This document shows, in pieces, positions 8,030 through 16,427 of a stretch of 28,856 nt of DNA. A program made the translations under genes and the position numbers. The notes under the pieces are model-generated. The model was given only the letters and a program-made list of their open reading frames with translations, did no database searches and was not told the origin of the DNA. Source of the stretch: JAZDKP01 sp043802925 (GTDB lineage: Bacteria > Fibrobacterota > OXYB2-FULL-49-7 > JAEUSG01); assembly GCA_043802925.1 (NCBI GenBank), contig JAZDKP010000271.1:1-28856 (forward strand), written 5' to 3'. The stretch's first letter is position 1; every line of letters begins with the position of its first letter.

Positions 8030-9682
8030 CTAAACCCGCATCGACTTCCAGGCATTGATAAGCCCGTTCGTGGACGTGTCGTGCGATACGACCTTGTCGT
8101 TCGTCCTGAGTTCCGGCAGAATCCTGCCCGCAAGCTGTTTCCCCAATTCCACGCCCCACTGGTCAAAGCTGTAGATGTTCCAAATCACGCCCTGAACGAA
8201 TATTTTGTGTTCGTACATGGCAAGAAGGCTGCCCAGCATGCGCGGGGTGATTTGTTTGACAAGAATGGAATTAGTCGGCCGGTTCCCTTCGAACACCTTG
8301 AACGGCAGGAGCTTTTCGATTTCCGCCTCGCTTTTTCCAGCTTTCTTAAATTCCAAAGCGGCTTCCGCGGCTGTTTTGCCGTTCATGAGCGCCTCCGCCT
8401 GCGCAAAAAAGTTGGAGAGCAGAAGCGTGTGGTGGTCGCCAACTGGGTTATGACTAATGGCCGGAGCGATGAAGTCGCAGGGAATGAGTTTGGTGCCCTG
8501 GTGGATGAGCTGGTAAAAGGCGTGCTGGCCGTTGGTGCCGGGCTCACCCCATATGACCGGGCCGGTCTGGTAGGCGACCGCCTTGCCGTTCCGGTCCACG
8601 GACTTGCCATTGCTCTCCATGTCGCCCTGCTGGAAGTAGGCCGCGAACCGGTGGAGGTACTGGTCATAGGGAAGAATGGCGTGGCTTTCAGCGCCAAAGA
8701 AATTGTTATACCAGACCCCCAGAAGCGCAAGCACCACCGGGATGTTCTTTTCAAACGGTGCGGTGCGAAAATGGTTGTCCATGGCGTGCGCGCCTTCGAG
8801 CAACTCCCGAAAACGGTCAAAGCCCAGCGTACAGGCCACGGAAAGGCCGATGGCGGACCAGAGGGAATAGCGGCCGCCCACCCAGTCCCAGAAACGGAAC
8901 ATGTTGCACGGGTCAATGCCGAACTTTTTCACTTCGGTCTCGTTGGTGGAGAGCGCCGCAAAATGGCGCGCCACATGCGCCTCGCTGCGCGCGGACTGGA
9001 GGAACCACTGCCGCGCGGTGTGCGCGTTGGCCATGGTTTCCTGTGTTGTAAAGGTCTTGGACGCGATTAAAAAGAGCGTGGTTTCGGGGTCAAGCCGCTT
9101 CAATGTTTCGGCGATGTGCGTGCCGTCGACGTTGGAAACAAAATGGGCGCGGATATTGGGTTTTTTATACGCCTTGAGCGCCTCGGTGACCATGACCGGC
9201 CCCAGGTCCGAACCGCCGATGCCGATGTTCACGATGTCCGTGATGGGTTTGCCCGTGTATCCCTTCCATACCCCGGAAATGACCCGTTCCGAAAAATCCT
9301 CCATCTGCTCAAGCACCGCGTTGACCTCGGGCATCACATCCTTACCGTCCACAACCACCGGCGTGTTGGATCGGTTCCGAAGCGCGGTATGCAGCACGGC
9401 CCGGTCCTCGGTCGCGTTGATTCGGTCACCGCTGAACATTTTATGGATGGCGTCCGTGAGTTCCACTTCTTTGGCCAGGGCCGTGAGCAGCTTCAGGGTC
9501 TCGGGTGTGATGCGGTTCTTGGAATAATCAACCAGCAGGTCCTCAAAGCGGAGCGACATCCGTTCAAAACGTTGTTTGTCTTTCTTAAAAAGGTCGCGCA
9601 GGTGGGCCTTATGAATTGCTTTGTAGTGGACGGAGAGTTTTTTCCAGGCTTGGGTGGAACGGGGATTCACGGATTTGAGCAT
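8030..9682 (-). CDS. pgi: Glucose-6-phosphate isomerase
   Basis: This enzyme interconverts glucose 6-phosphate and fructose 6-phosphate in glycolysis and gluconeogenesis. The 550-residue product is almost exactly the length of the E. coli enzyme. The sugar-binding IGIGGSDLGP (about 153-162) and SKTFTTQET (about 208-216) segments are present. So are both family signatures, VGGRYSLWSAIGLS (about 268-281) and GVIWNIYSFDQWGVELGK near the C-terminus. Catalytic residues seen are E356 (DMESNGK), H387 (GQHAFYQ) and the lysine of GVELGK. The frame is open upstream into the AraC gene, but the ATG at 9682 gives the standard N-terminus and has a GAGG motif just upstream. It lies 71 bases after the AraC gene on the same strand and may be co-transcribed with it. 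No other glycolytic genes are nearby. Confidence 0.97.
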   Translation of the reverse strand: MLKSVNPRSTQAWKKLSVHYKAIHKAHLRDLFKKDKQRFERMSLRFEDLLVDYSKNRITPETLKLLTALAKEVELTDAIHKMFSGDRINATEDRAVLHTALRNRSNTPVVVDGKDVMPEVNAVLEQMEDFSERVISGVWKGYTGKPITDIVNIGIGGSDLGPVMVTEALKAYKKPNIRAHFVSNVDGTHIAETLKRLDPETTLFLIASKTFTTQETMANAHTARQWFLQSARSEAHVARHFAALSTNETEVKKFGIDPCNMFRFWDWVGGRYSLWSAIGLSVACTLGFDRFRELLEGAHAMDNHFRTAPFEKNIPVVLALLGVWYNNFFGAESHAILPYDQYLHRFAAYFQQGDMESNGKSVDRNGKAVAYQTGPVIWGEPGTNGQHAFYQLIHQGTKLIPCDFIAPAISHNPVGDHHTLLLSNFFAQAEALMNGKTAAEAALEFKKAGKSEAEIEKLLPFKVFEGNRPTNSILVKQITPRMLGSLLAMYEHKIFVQGVIWNIYSFDQWGVELGKQLAGRILPELRTNDKVVSHDTSTNGLINAWKSMRV

Positions 9683-9753
9683 TGGGGCCTCGCTTGGTTT
9701 CAGGGGATGAGAATAATAATAAATGAATTCACGCAAGGGACGCAACAGCCGGA

Positions 9754-10626
9754 TCAGCGGGCCCACGGAATCCTTTTCAAATATTTCCGCGGAGGCAGGC
9801 CGTAGCGCCGCTTGAAAACCTTTGAGAAATAATAAATGTCTTCGATTCCGACCCGGGCGCAAATTTCCTTGACCGGCAGACCGGAGGTACGCAGCATCTT
9901 TTCCGCCAGTTCCAGCCGCAGGGCCGTCAGGTATTCGATGACGCTCCGGTTGAAACTCTTGCGGAACTTGCGGCACAGATGTTCGCGGGAACAGCCGGCC
10001 AACCGGGCAAGCGGTTCCAGGGCAATTTTACCCTGATAGTTTTCATTCATGTAGTCCGCCACCTTTTCCATGGCCGGGTCGTTGCCCGAAGCGTTTGCAA
10101 AAGGCCTGCGGCCGCCGGAAAGGAGCTCCCCCGACTCACGGAGGAAGCTCAACAGGGCAAGTGCCAGCCGGGTCCTATCGTTTTCGTGGCCGGGCGGGTT
10201 GTAGCCAAGCCGTACAAAAGGTGCTATTGCGGAAAACAGGAGCCGGAATTGGCCGTCAGGCAGATGGACATGGGACGGGACCGACGGCAGGCCGAGTCCC
10301 TTGAAAATGGCGGGAAAGGGAAGCGAGCAGGGCCGCTCCGCACTATCATACAAGCCGAATGTGATCTCGTGGTATGTGTGCGCCTGCTTCGGGTGCGGGA
10401 TGAACTGGTGCATTTGCATGGGTGAAATGAAAAAGAGGTCGCCTTTTTCCGTGACCGACCGCTCCCCGCCTATCCGGACAGCGCCAACACCATGATTATA
10501 CAAAACAATGTGATATACCGGATGCGCGTGTTCCGAGCCCCCCCGGCTTACCGCCAGGAGCGTTTCGCTTGAGGAATGAAGTATTTCCGGACGGTATATC
10601 TGCCCATCCAAGAGGATTCCAACCAT
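9754..10626 (-). CDS. AraC-family transcriptional regulator
   Basis: The protein has 290 residues. The N-terminal half (about 1-150) has the layout of an AraC cupin sensor domain (for example HPVYHIVLYNHG and KGDLFFISPMQMHQFIP). This domain usually binds a small sugar-like or organic effector. The C-terminal 100 residues form the double helix-turn-helix DNA-binding domain. The first unit is LEPLARLAGCSREHLCRKFRK and the second is VKEICARVGIEDIYYFSKVFKRRYGLPPRKY, the classic AraC signature. It diverges from the uroporphyrinogen-decarboxylase-like gene across an AT-rich gap of about 120 bases. That gene is the likely target, and pgi downstream is a second candidate; both are inferred from position. 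No Shine-Dalgarno precedes the ATG, and -10-like TATATT sequences lie within a dozen bases. Confidence 0.9.
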   Translation of the reverse strand: MVGILLDGQIYRPEILHSSSETLLAVSRGGSEHAHPVYHIVLYNHGVGAVRIGGERSVTEKGDLFFISPMQMHQFIPHPKQAHTYHEITFGLYDSAERPCSLPFPAIFKGLGLPSVPSHVHLPDGQFRLLFSAIAPFVRLGYNPPGHENDRTRLALALLSFLRESGELLSGGRRPFANASGNDPAMEKVADYMNENYQGKIALEPLARLAGCSREHLCRKFRKSFNRSVIEYLTALRLELAEKMLRTSGLPVKEICARVGIEDIYYFSKVFKRRYGLPPRKYLKRIPWAR

Positions 10627-10745
10627 AATAATATATCAATATAATACAAATATATGACAATCAAGGCCATTTTATTTTTTCACTTTCAGGATTATCTTAT
10701 ACATACAGAATAAAGAAGCTTATTCAAATTATAATGGAGGCCCCC

Positions 10746-11732
10746 ATGACTTCCCGTGAAATCGTCCAGGCCACACTTGATTATGCCTCGCCCGAACGGC
10801 TGGCGCGCTCGTTTCCGGATTCTGATTTTATAGGAACGGGACATACGGCCAAAACCCATGCCACGGACTGGAAAGAGGTCGGCAACGGACGCTGGGAACG
10901 TAGCGATGAGTGGGGCAATCTGTGGGCCCGTGTCGACACGACATCCAAGGGGGAGGTGGTCAAAGGCGTACTGAACGATATTAATGATATCGCCCTGTAC
11001 AAGTTTCCGGACTTTTCCGACCCAGCCAGCTACGACAACGTACGCAAGGACCGCGCGAGTGCGCCCGATAAATGGCTTATCGGCTGGCTGCCCGGTTTCA
11101 CCTTCAACATTGCCAACAAGCTGCGAAAGCTGGAAAATTACCTCATGGACCTCCTCCTTGAGCCGGAACAGTGCCGGCTCATGCACGACCGCATCGACCG
11201 TTGCCTGGAAGACATGATCCGGGGCTATGCAAACGCAGGCGTGGACGCCATCATGTTCCCGGAAGACTGGGGCACGCAAAAGCAAACACTCATCAGCCCG
11301 GCCCTCTGGCGCGAAGAATTCTTTCCCCGCTTCCAAAAGCTCTGCGGGCTCGCGCATTCCCTCGGGCTCAAGGTCTTCATGCATTCCTGCGGCCGCATCG
11401 AGGCCATTGTGCCCGGGCTCATCGAGGCGGGCGTGGACGTGCTCCAGTTCGACCAGCCCGAATTGCACGGGCTCGAAAAACTCGCCGAACACCAGCGGGG
11501 ACGAAAAATCACATTCTGGTGCCCGGTCGATATCCAGCGCGTCCTCCAGACCCGGGACGAGTCCGTCATCCGCCAGCGTGCGCGCGACATGGTCAACATC
11601 CTGTGGCGGGGCCAGGGCGGTTTCATCGCGGGCCACTACTCCGACAATACCTCCATCGGCCTCGAACCGCGCTGGCAGGAGTACGCGAACGAGGAATTTC
11701 TTAAACGCGGTATAAGAAAGCCATATTTATAG
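10746..11732 (+). CDS. Uroporphyrinogen decarboxylase superfamily protein, probable zinc-dependent corrinoid-type methyltransferase
   Basis: The protein has 328 residues and a TIM-barrel pattern of the URO-D superfamily. It is unlikely to be the haem enzyme HemE. Instead it carries H213-x-C215 (FMHSCGR) and C259 (FWCPVD), the His-x-Cys...Cys zinc-ligand layout of MtaA/MtbA/CmuA-type cobamide methyltransferases. Such enzymes move methyl groups between a corrinoid protein and a thiol acceptor. No corrinoid protein is encoded next to it, so the substrate is unknown. Two ATGs are possible, at 10734 and 10746. GGAGG at 10736-10740 sits 5 bases before the second, which I therefore chose. The gene diverges from an AraC-type regulator that probably controls it. 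Confidence 0.8.
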   Translation: MTSREIVQATLDYASPERLARSFPDSDFIGTGHTAKTHATDWKEVGNGRWERSDEWGNLWARVDTTSKGEVVKGVLNDINDIALYKFPDFSDPASYDNVRKDRASAPDKWLIGWLPGFTFNIANKLRKLENYLMDLLLEPEQCRLMHDRIDRCLEDMIRGYANAGVDAIMFPEDWGTQKQTLISPALWREEFFPRFQKLCGLAHSLGLKVFMHSCGRIEAIVPGLIEAGVDVLQFDQPELHGLEKLAEHQRGRKITFWCPVDIQRVLQTRDESVIRQRARDMVNILWRGQGGFIAGHYSDNTSIGLEPRWQEYANEEFLKRGIRKPYL

Positions 11733-11757
11733 GGGTTAGAAACCGTGTTTCCCGTCT

Positions 11758-11808
11758 GACGTCCAGCCCGGCAAGTCGGAAATGAACGACCCCGCAGCAA
11801 GCTACGGG
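11758..11808. repeat. Dispersed palindromic repeat (left copy)
   Basis: Two blocks recur elsewhere in the window. The 18-base block at 11758-11775 (GACGTCCAGCCCGGCAAG) is present as an exact inverted copy at 18043-18060. It is followed by aATGAAC and the hairpin CCCGCAGC-AA-GCTACGGG at 11791-11808 (one mismatched pair). A related sequence, also preceded by aatgaac, occurs at 17824-17852. The block lies between the convergent URO-D-like and ABC ATPase genes and could act as a terminator. Confidence 0.7.
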
Positions 11809-11820
11809 ACCTCCCTCCCC

Positions 11821-12486
11821 CTATTTATCAAACCGGCCATTTTCCAACCGGAACGCGCGGTCGCCCATGGAAAAAAGCGGCGCATTATGCGTTACCAGAA
11901 TGACGATACGCCCTTTCCGGGCCTCTTCACGCAATGCTTCGGCTGCAATGGCAAGATTCTCAGGATCGAGGTTTCCCGTGGGTTCATCGGCCAGGATGAT
12001 TGCGGGGTCTTTAATAAGCGCGCGAATCAGTGCGACGCGTTGCTGTTCGCCCACGCTAAGTTCACCGGGGCGATGTTCCAACCGGTGGGTCAAACGAAAC
12101 CGCTCTAAAAGATCATTCAGCCGGTCCGGGCAAGAAGAATCTCCCGGCCCCAAATGAAGGGGCAATGCCAGGTTCTGCCGCACGGAAAGATAAGGCAACA
12201 GGTAAAACTTCTGGAAAATGAAGCCCACTTTCCGATTTCTAAATGTGCGCCTTTCCGCTCCGTTCATTTCATAAAGATCATTTCCATTAAACTTCACGGA
12301 TCCAGAGGAAGGTCGCATCATTCCCCCCAGCATCAAAAGCAGGGTGCTCTTTCCACTGCCGCTGGAGCCGTGGATGACCGTCATTTCTCCGCTCCTAAAG
12401 CATCCGGTGAGACCGTCGACAGCGGCAACGACAATGTTTTTCTTACGATAAGAACGCGAGAGCCCTGTTATTGACAGTTCGTCCAT
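11821..12486 (-). CDS. ABC transporter ATP-binding protein (LolD/MacB type)
   Basis: The 221-residue ATPase has all core motifs: Walker A GSSGSGKST (40-48), Q-loop Q92, signature LSVGEQQR (143-150, with V in place of the usual G of LSGGQ), Walker B IILADE (163-168), and the switch histidine in VTHN. Overall it follows the LolD/MacB/FtsE subfamily, which pairs with FtsX-type permeases and works on substrates in the periplasm or membrane instead of translocating small solutes. It starts immediately after the stop of the FtsX-like gene, and its ribosome-binding site (GGAGG) lies in the end of that gene, so the two are certainly coupled. It is the last gene of the receptor-permease-ATPase operon. 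Confidence 0.93.
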   Translation of the reverse strand: MDELSITGLSRSYRKKNIVVAAVDGLTGCFRSGEMTVIHGSSGSGKSTLLLMLGGMMRPSSGSVKFNGNDLYEMNGAERRTFRNRKVGFIFQKFYLLPYLSVRQNLALPLHLGPGDSSCPDRLNDLLERFRLTHRLEHRPGELSVGEQQRVALIRALIKDPAIILADEPTGNLDPENLAIAAEALREEARKGRIVILVTHNAPLFSMGDRAFRLENGRFDK

Positions 12487-13632
12487 CTATTCCTCCATTA
12501 ATATGCAGCTCGGGTCGGAACGAACCAGGCTGATGAGGGGAATGCTTTCAGCCACAAGCGCCGTGAGCAAGGTAATAAGACCGATTTTGGGGAGGTCTGC
12601 CCATTGATACGCGACCTCAACGGTCTCTGTGATTAGAAAGCCCGATGTCCAATATACGGCCAGGGCAGAACCGATGATGAACCCGGTGACCGCAGCCAAC
12701 AGTGCCAACAGGCCGATCTTAATGAAATAGAGCGACAAAATATAGCCGTGGCCCGCGCCCATGGCGGTTAGTATTCCCGTTTCCTTTCTGCGTTCCGCAA
12801 CTTCCTGGGCGCCGGAAATTACGATGATCATTATCGTGACGATAAGGATAAGACCCAGCAGGTAATAAAGCGTCCGATCCGTGGTAAGCCGGGCCAAGGC
12901 GCGTCCCTGGATAAGACCGGTCTTTGTAATGAGCCTCATGCCGGGGGTTATGTTCTTCAGCATCGCGCGCTCGTTTTTAACGGTTTTCTCAACATCGCTT
13001 CCGTGCTGGCAAAGAAAAGCGAGAATATAGTGGACTCGGCCCTCCTGTCCCAGCATTGTTTGCAAAGTTACAAGAGGAAGAAATATGCGATAATCATCCT
13101 CGTCGCCCTTTTCCTTCACGACAGACTCGACGTTATACGAGGTCCCATTGATTTGCAGCGTGTCCCCGGTCATCCGTCCGAGTTGTTTCGCCGCCATGGC
13201 GCCCAGACGTACCTCTCCCTCCCGCACCGGTCGTATCATGTTCCCTTTTTCAGCGGTTTCGTCGGAGCGTTGAACAATCCCGATACCTGTCAAAAGAAAC
13301 GTTTTGCCATTCCGGGTCAGGCGTGTTTGCAGCACGGAAACAAAATAGCGGGAAGCGAGTTCATCGTGATCCGCCAACCGGACAGCAATATCTTCTGAAA
13401 AGGCGGTTTGTTTGTCCGTGCACCAGTATATATCCAATGGGTTTGTGGAATCAGGCAGGATAATAAGGTTATGCCCCAGCCTTTTTACGATGATCTGCAT
13501 GGCGCGGTTCGTATAGCGCGAGGTGTTGCTGATGTAAACATAAAGGGAGACCGATGCCGTTAAGGCCAGAAACAGCAGAACGGTCACAAGTCTTTTATAT
13601 ATGGCCTGTCGAAAAATAAGCGTTAGTCGCAT
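12487..13632 (-). CDS. FtsX-like ABC transporter permease (MacB/LolC type)
   Basis: The protein has 381 residues with the FtsX/MacB layout. One N-terminal helix (about 14-33) is followed by a periplasmic domain of about 210 residues. Three C-terminal helices lie at about 255-278, 300-335 and 352-374. The sequence ISGAQEVAERRKETGILTAMGA after the second helix is the conserved coupling segment of this family (ExxRRExGxLxAxG). There is only one permease gene, so a homodimer with the adjacent ATPase is expected. Known relatives extract lipoproteins, drive efflux by mechanotransmission or move haem and peptides. It begins 23 bases after the TonB-dependent receptor, with GGAAGGAA as ribosome-binding site. 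The role together with an outer-membrane receptor is unresolved. Confidence 0.88.
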   Translation of the reverse strand: MRLTLIFRQAIYKRLVTVLLFLALTASVSLYVYISNTSRYTNRAMQIIVKRLGHNLIILPDSTNPLDIYWCTDKQTAFSEDIAVRLADHDELASRYFVSVLQTRLTRNGKTFLLTGIGIVQRSDETAEKGNMIRPVREGEVRLGAMAAKQLGRMTGDTLQINGTSYNVESVVKEKGDEDDYRIFLPLVTLQTMLGQEGRVHYILAFLCQHGSDVEKTVKNERAMLKNITPGMRLITKTGLIQGRALARLTTDRTLYYLLGLILIVTIMIIVISGAQEVAERRKETGILTAMGAGHGYILSLYFIKIGLLALLAAVTGFIIGSALAVYWTSGFLITETVEVAYQWADLPKIGLITLLTALVAESIPLISLVRSDPSCILMEE

Positions 13633-13655
13633 GAGGTTCCTTCCCTATACGTGTC

Positions 13656-15764
13656 TTACTGAACACGGGCCGAAATACCGACAGCCATGCGCCGTCCAAA
13701 ATCCGGGTATCCAATGGCGGTCGAGTATCGGTCGTCCGTCACATTTTCCATTCTAACAAAGGTTCTGGTGGTTTTACTCAACTGATACCCCAGGACTATG
13801 TCCAGCGTCCCGAAATCACCGAGCGGATGGAGCGCCCCGTCCGGCGAGAATCTTTTATTCTCATAGGGGCCGACATATTTTCCGAACATATCCAGGCTAA
13901 ATCCAAACCGTTGCAACATCAACCCGGCCGAGATAATCTGATCCGGTGTGTTTTCCAAAGAATCATAGGGACTCTTTTTGATCATTCCATTGGCAAAAAT
14001 CGTGGCTAAATTATAAATTTCCGTAGACCGGATATCAATCTCAATGCCTTTGACATCGACATTCCTGTTTCTGTAGAGGGAATAGATACGGCCATCCGGT
14101 AGTGTGTCCATGCGGCTGCTCATGAGCAGCGCATTTTTCCGGTACGTATAAAATCCCGTCAGGGTGGCTTTACCGAATATGTTGCCGAACGTGGTCCCGG
14201 CATCGATTTTGATGCGGTTTTCGTCTGCCGGTTTATTATAGGTTGTATCCAAGGTTCCGGTGCGCGCCGCGATGGTTCCGAAAGCAAGATTGGCGTGGAG
14301 GGCCAGATTCTCCAGAATATCATAGGAGGCGCCGAAATTACCGTTCAAGGCAAACGGGTCCCAGGTGTTCTTTATGGCAGTTGCTTTTTTAAGCGCACCG
14401 GGTTCCAGACTATTGTCGTAAGCATCCCGGACCACCGTATATTCATCGTTATAGGTCCGGGCTCCTCTTAAACCCGCATCCAGGTTCCATTTGCCAAGCC
14501 TGTGTTCGTCAACCAGAACAAACGAAAGGGTCTGGTTTTCGCAACGGTAGCCGGAATAGTACCGCTTGCCGTTGGGCGCTGTCCAGTGGTTATAGAGGCC
14601 GCCGATACGCAATACATTATTGTTGAACAGGGAAAGCGCCTGGGTAATATTGATGCCCCATTCCCAGTCCTTATCGGCTGTTTTCGGCAAGAGAGCGGTC
14701 AGTGTATCGGGAATGACCCATTTCTTGGTCTTGGAATCGTAATATTTGATGGAATCTTTTTTTGTGTAGTATTTGGCAACCTCAAAAGTCGAACTACGGT
14801 CTGTGTAATAACCGATGGCTTCCACGGAAGCTTTTGGGCTAAAAACATAAAAGGATTTCAGATTGAAAAAAGTGGCATGAAACGGATCAATGGTCGGGTC
14901 CGGATTTGCGGCCGCGGCCTTGGAAAGATCGGTTTCAGGCGGGTTTTCGAATTTCTGCATCTCCCGTTTGCCGTAAAGATGGAAAAGACGGAAATCCAGG
15001 GTGAGATTCTTGATAGGATTGAGTCCGGTATAGCCGTAAAAATTCATGAGACTTTGAGCGCTGTTCGTGCCTTCCGGGCCATCCGTATGCTCCGCCGTAA
15101 CACCGGCGCTGTATTGAATCGGTCCGATACGGCTCGGCACCGTCGAGCCATGCAGCAGATGGGCATGATAAGTCTCGAAAGAACCGTATTCCACATCATA
15201 TTGCGTGGCAGGTGCATCGAATTTCTTCAACGTGACATTCACCACGCCCGAGAGACTTGTGAGGCTCGACAACAGGGCGGCGCTGGAGCGCGTAATTTCA
15301 ATGCGCTCGATGTCCCCGCTTGAGAAAAAATAAGGCAGCTCTTGAAATTCATTCTGCCACGCGCCTTCTATTGCATAGGTTGGATAGGGATATTTTTGGC
15401 CTCGGAAGGAGACGAATTGCTTGACCTTCTTGCCCCGGCTTTCCACAAACGCGCCGGGAACATATTGAAGCGCCTGGATGAGGTTTTTGGCGCCCTGGCG
15501 CTCTATGGCCGTGTCGTTGACTGTGGATGTCGAGGCGGTCAGGCCGGGTGATTCGAGGCGGGGATACTGAACAATGTCCCGAAGGCGTTTGCCGAAAACA
15601 GTGATGGAATATTCACCTTGCAGCGAGACAGACGAATCTCTTGGCGAAACGATAGAATCCTGAAGCGGGACAGCTGAATCAGCGGACAAACTATCAGAGG
15701 CCTGGATGTTCATCATCATCATTGAAAGCGCCAATAAAACATATTTCATCCGTCGATTTTGCAT
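13656..15764 (-). CDS. TonB-dependent outer-membrane receptor
   Basis: The protein has 702 residues. A hydrophobic signal segment ends near residue 22 (MMMNIQA). A short Ser/Asp-rich linker follows, then a possible TonB box, SITVFGKR (53-60). The plug domain runs from about 65 to 175 and includes NLIQALQYVPGAFVESRG, VSFRGQ, IERIEITRSSAALL and LSGVVNVTLKKF. The rest is a 22-strand-type barrel with many aromatic strands. Such receptors import iron complexes, cobalamin or glycans using energy from TonB. There is no N-terminal signalling (STN) domain of the FecA type, since only about 30 residues precede the TonB box. The last residue is Q, where an aromatic residue is usual. AAGGAG 9 bases before the ATG fixes the start. 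It heads an operon with an FtsX-like permease and an ATPase and diverges from an ECF sigma gene 60 bases away. Confidence 0.92.
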   Translation of the reverse strand: MQNRRMKYVLLALSMMMMNIQASDSLSADSAVPLQDSIVSPRDSSVSLQGEYSITVFGKRLRDIVQYPRLESPGLTASTSTVNDTAIERQGAKNLIQALQYVPGAFVESRGKKVKQFVSFRGQKYPYPTYAIEGAWQNEFQELPYFFSSGDIERIEITRSSAALLSSLTSLSGVVNVTLKKFDAPATQYDVEYGSFETYHAHLLHGSTVPSRIGPIQYSAGVTAEHTDGPEGTNSAQSLMNFYGYTGLNPIKNLTLDFRLFHLYGKREMQKFENPPETDLSKAAAANPDPTIDPFHATFFNLKSFYVFSPKASVEAIGYYTDRSSTFEVAKYYTKKDSIKYYDSKTKKWVIPDTLTALLPKTADKDWEWGINITQALSLFNNNVLRIGGLYNHWTAPNGKRYYSGYRCENQTLSFVLVDEHRLGKWNLDAGLRGARTYNDEYTVVRDAYDNSLEPGALKKATAIKNTWDPFALNGNFGASYDILENLALHANLAFGTIAARTGTLDTTYNKPADENRIKIDAGTTFGNIFGKATLTGFYTYRKNALLMSSRMDTLPDGRIYSLYRNRNVDVKGIEIDIRSTEIYNLATIFANGMIKKSPYDSLENTPDQIISAGLMLQRFGFSLDMFGKYVGPYENKRFSPDGALHPLGDFGTLDIVLGYQLSKTTRTFVRMENVTDDRYSTAIGYPDFGRRMAVGISARVQ

Positions 15765-15805
15765 GGTTTTCTCTCCTTGTGGTTTTGGTGTAGTACGGTT
15801 GCTTT

Positions 15806-15831
15806 ATTATATATTACGAAACAAATGTCAA
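15806..15831 (-). promoter_or_regulatory. Putative promoter of the receptor operon
   Basis: On the minus strand a perfect TTGACA (15831-15826) and a perfect TATAAT (15811-15806) are separated by only 14 bases, shorter than the usual 16-18. The -35 box overlaps the start codon of the divergent sigma factor. The short spacer may mean that the promoter needs an activator or distorts on binding, or that the match is partly chance. Confidence 0.35.
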
Positions 15832-16427
15832 AAAGGGGACAAAACAAACCAACTATTTTTCCGTTTTCCCAGAATCATGAGCCAATAGAATGCTTAAGTG
15901 ATGAAGCCTTGATGGCCCGATTTTCCAGTGAATCCGGCCATGGGGATTTTGCAGAACTTGTAAAGCGCCACCATGGCCGGATGTTCCGTGTGGCCTGGAA
16001 CATGCTCGGTCATCGCCGCGACGCCGAGGACGCGGTCCAGGAATGTTTCATGCGCATACTCAGCAGGCGCCATTCCTACCACACCGGCACCCCTTTCTCG
16101 CCTTGGGCGTATACCATCTTGCGGTACTTCTGTATTGACGAGCTCCGCAAACGCAAGGGCCATGCAAATGAGGTGCTTGAACCCGAAATCCTGGCGTCGC
16201 CGGATCATACCGACCAGATGGTTGAACAACGTGAGCAGGATCGCATGGTTCAAAAAGCATTATTGGAACTGCCGGAGGATGACAGGGAAGTGGTATCATT
16301 GCGGATTTACGCTGAGATGGATTTTAACGCCATTTCGGAAACCTGCAAGATTTCACCGGATGCGGCGAAAAAGCGTTTTTACCGGAGTTTGGAAAAATTG
16401 AAGGACATATTAAAACATCTTTTATGA
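15825..16427 (+). CDS. ECF-type RNA polymerase sigma factor
   Basis: The 200-residue protein has both sigma regions of the extracytoplasmic-function class. Region 2 runs from about 25 to 105 (LSDEALMARF, AEDAVQECFMRIL, then PWAYTILRYFCIDELRKRK, the -10-contacting part). Region 4 runs from about 140 to 198 (LPEDDREVVSLRIYAEMDFNAISETCKISPDAAKKRFYRSLEKL). It should redirect RNA polymerase to a small set of promoters in response to an envelope signal. The chosen ATG at 15825 lacks a Shine-Dalgarno, but TATATT (15810-15815) ends 9 bases before it, suggesting a leaderless message. An earlier in-frame start at 15759 would overlap the receptor gene and is less likely. It is followed 73 bases later by a membrane protein with a propeller domain, its possible anti-sigma partner. 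Confidence 0.9.
   Translation: MSKRGQNKPTIFPFSQNHEPIECLSDEALMARFSSESGHGDFAELVKRHHGRMFRVAWNMLGHRRDAEDAVQECFMRILSRRHSYHTGTPFSPWAYTILRYFCIDELRKRKGHANEVLEPEILASPDHTDQMVEQREQDRMVQKALLELPEDDREVVSLRIYAEMDFNAISETCKISPDAAKKRFYRSLEKLKDILKHLL

Noticed and set aside
8081..9070. Open frame of 329 codons on the plus strand
   Set aside because: It is antisense to pgi, where both family signatures are intact on the other strand.
9683..9976. N-terminal extension of pgi by 98 codons
   Set aside because: It overlaps the AraC gene, adds non-family sequence and makes the enzyme longer than usual. The ATG at 9682 gives the normal 550-residue enzyme.
10692..11636. Open frame of 314 codons on the minus strand
   Set aside because: It is antisense to the URO-D-like gene, which has a ribosome-binding site and zinc-ligand motifs. 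The minus-strand product shows no motif.
10746..11732. Haem biosynthesis enzyme HemE
   Set aside because: The zinc-type His-x-Cys...Cys layout, the divergent AraC gene and the absence of other haem genes argue for a methyltransferase-like member.
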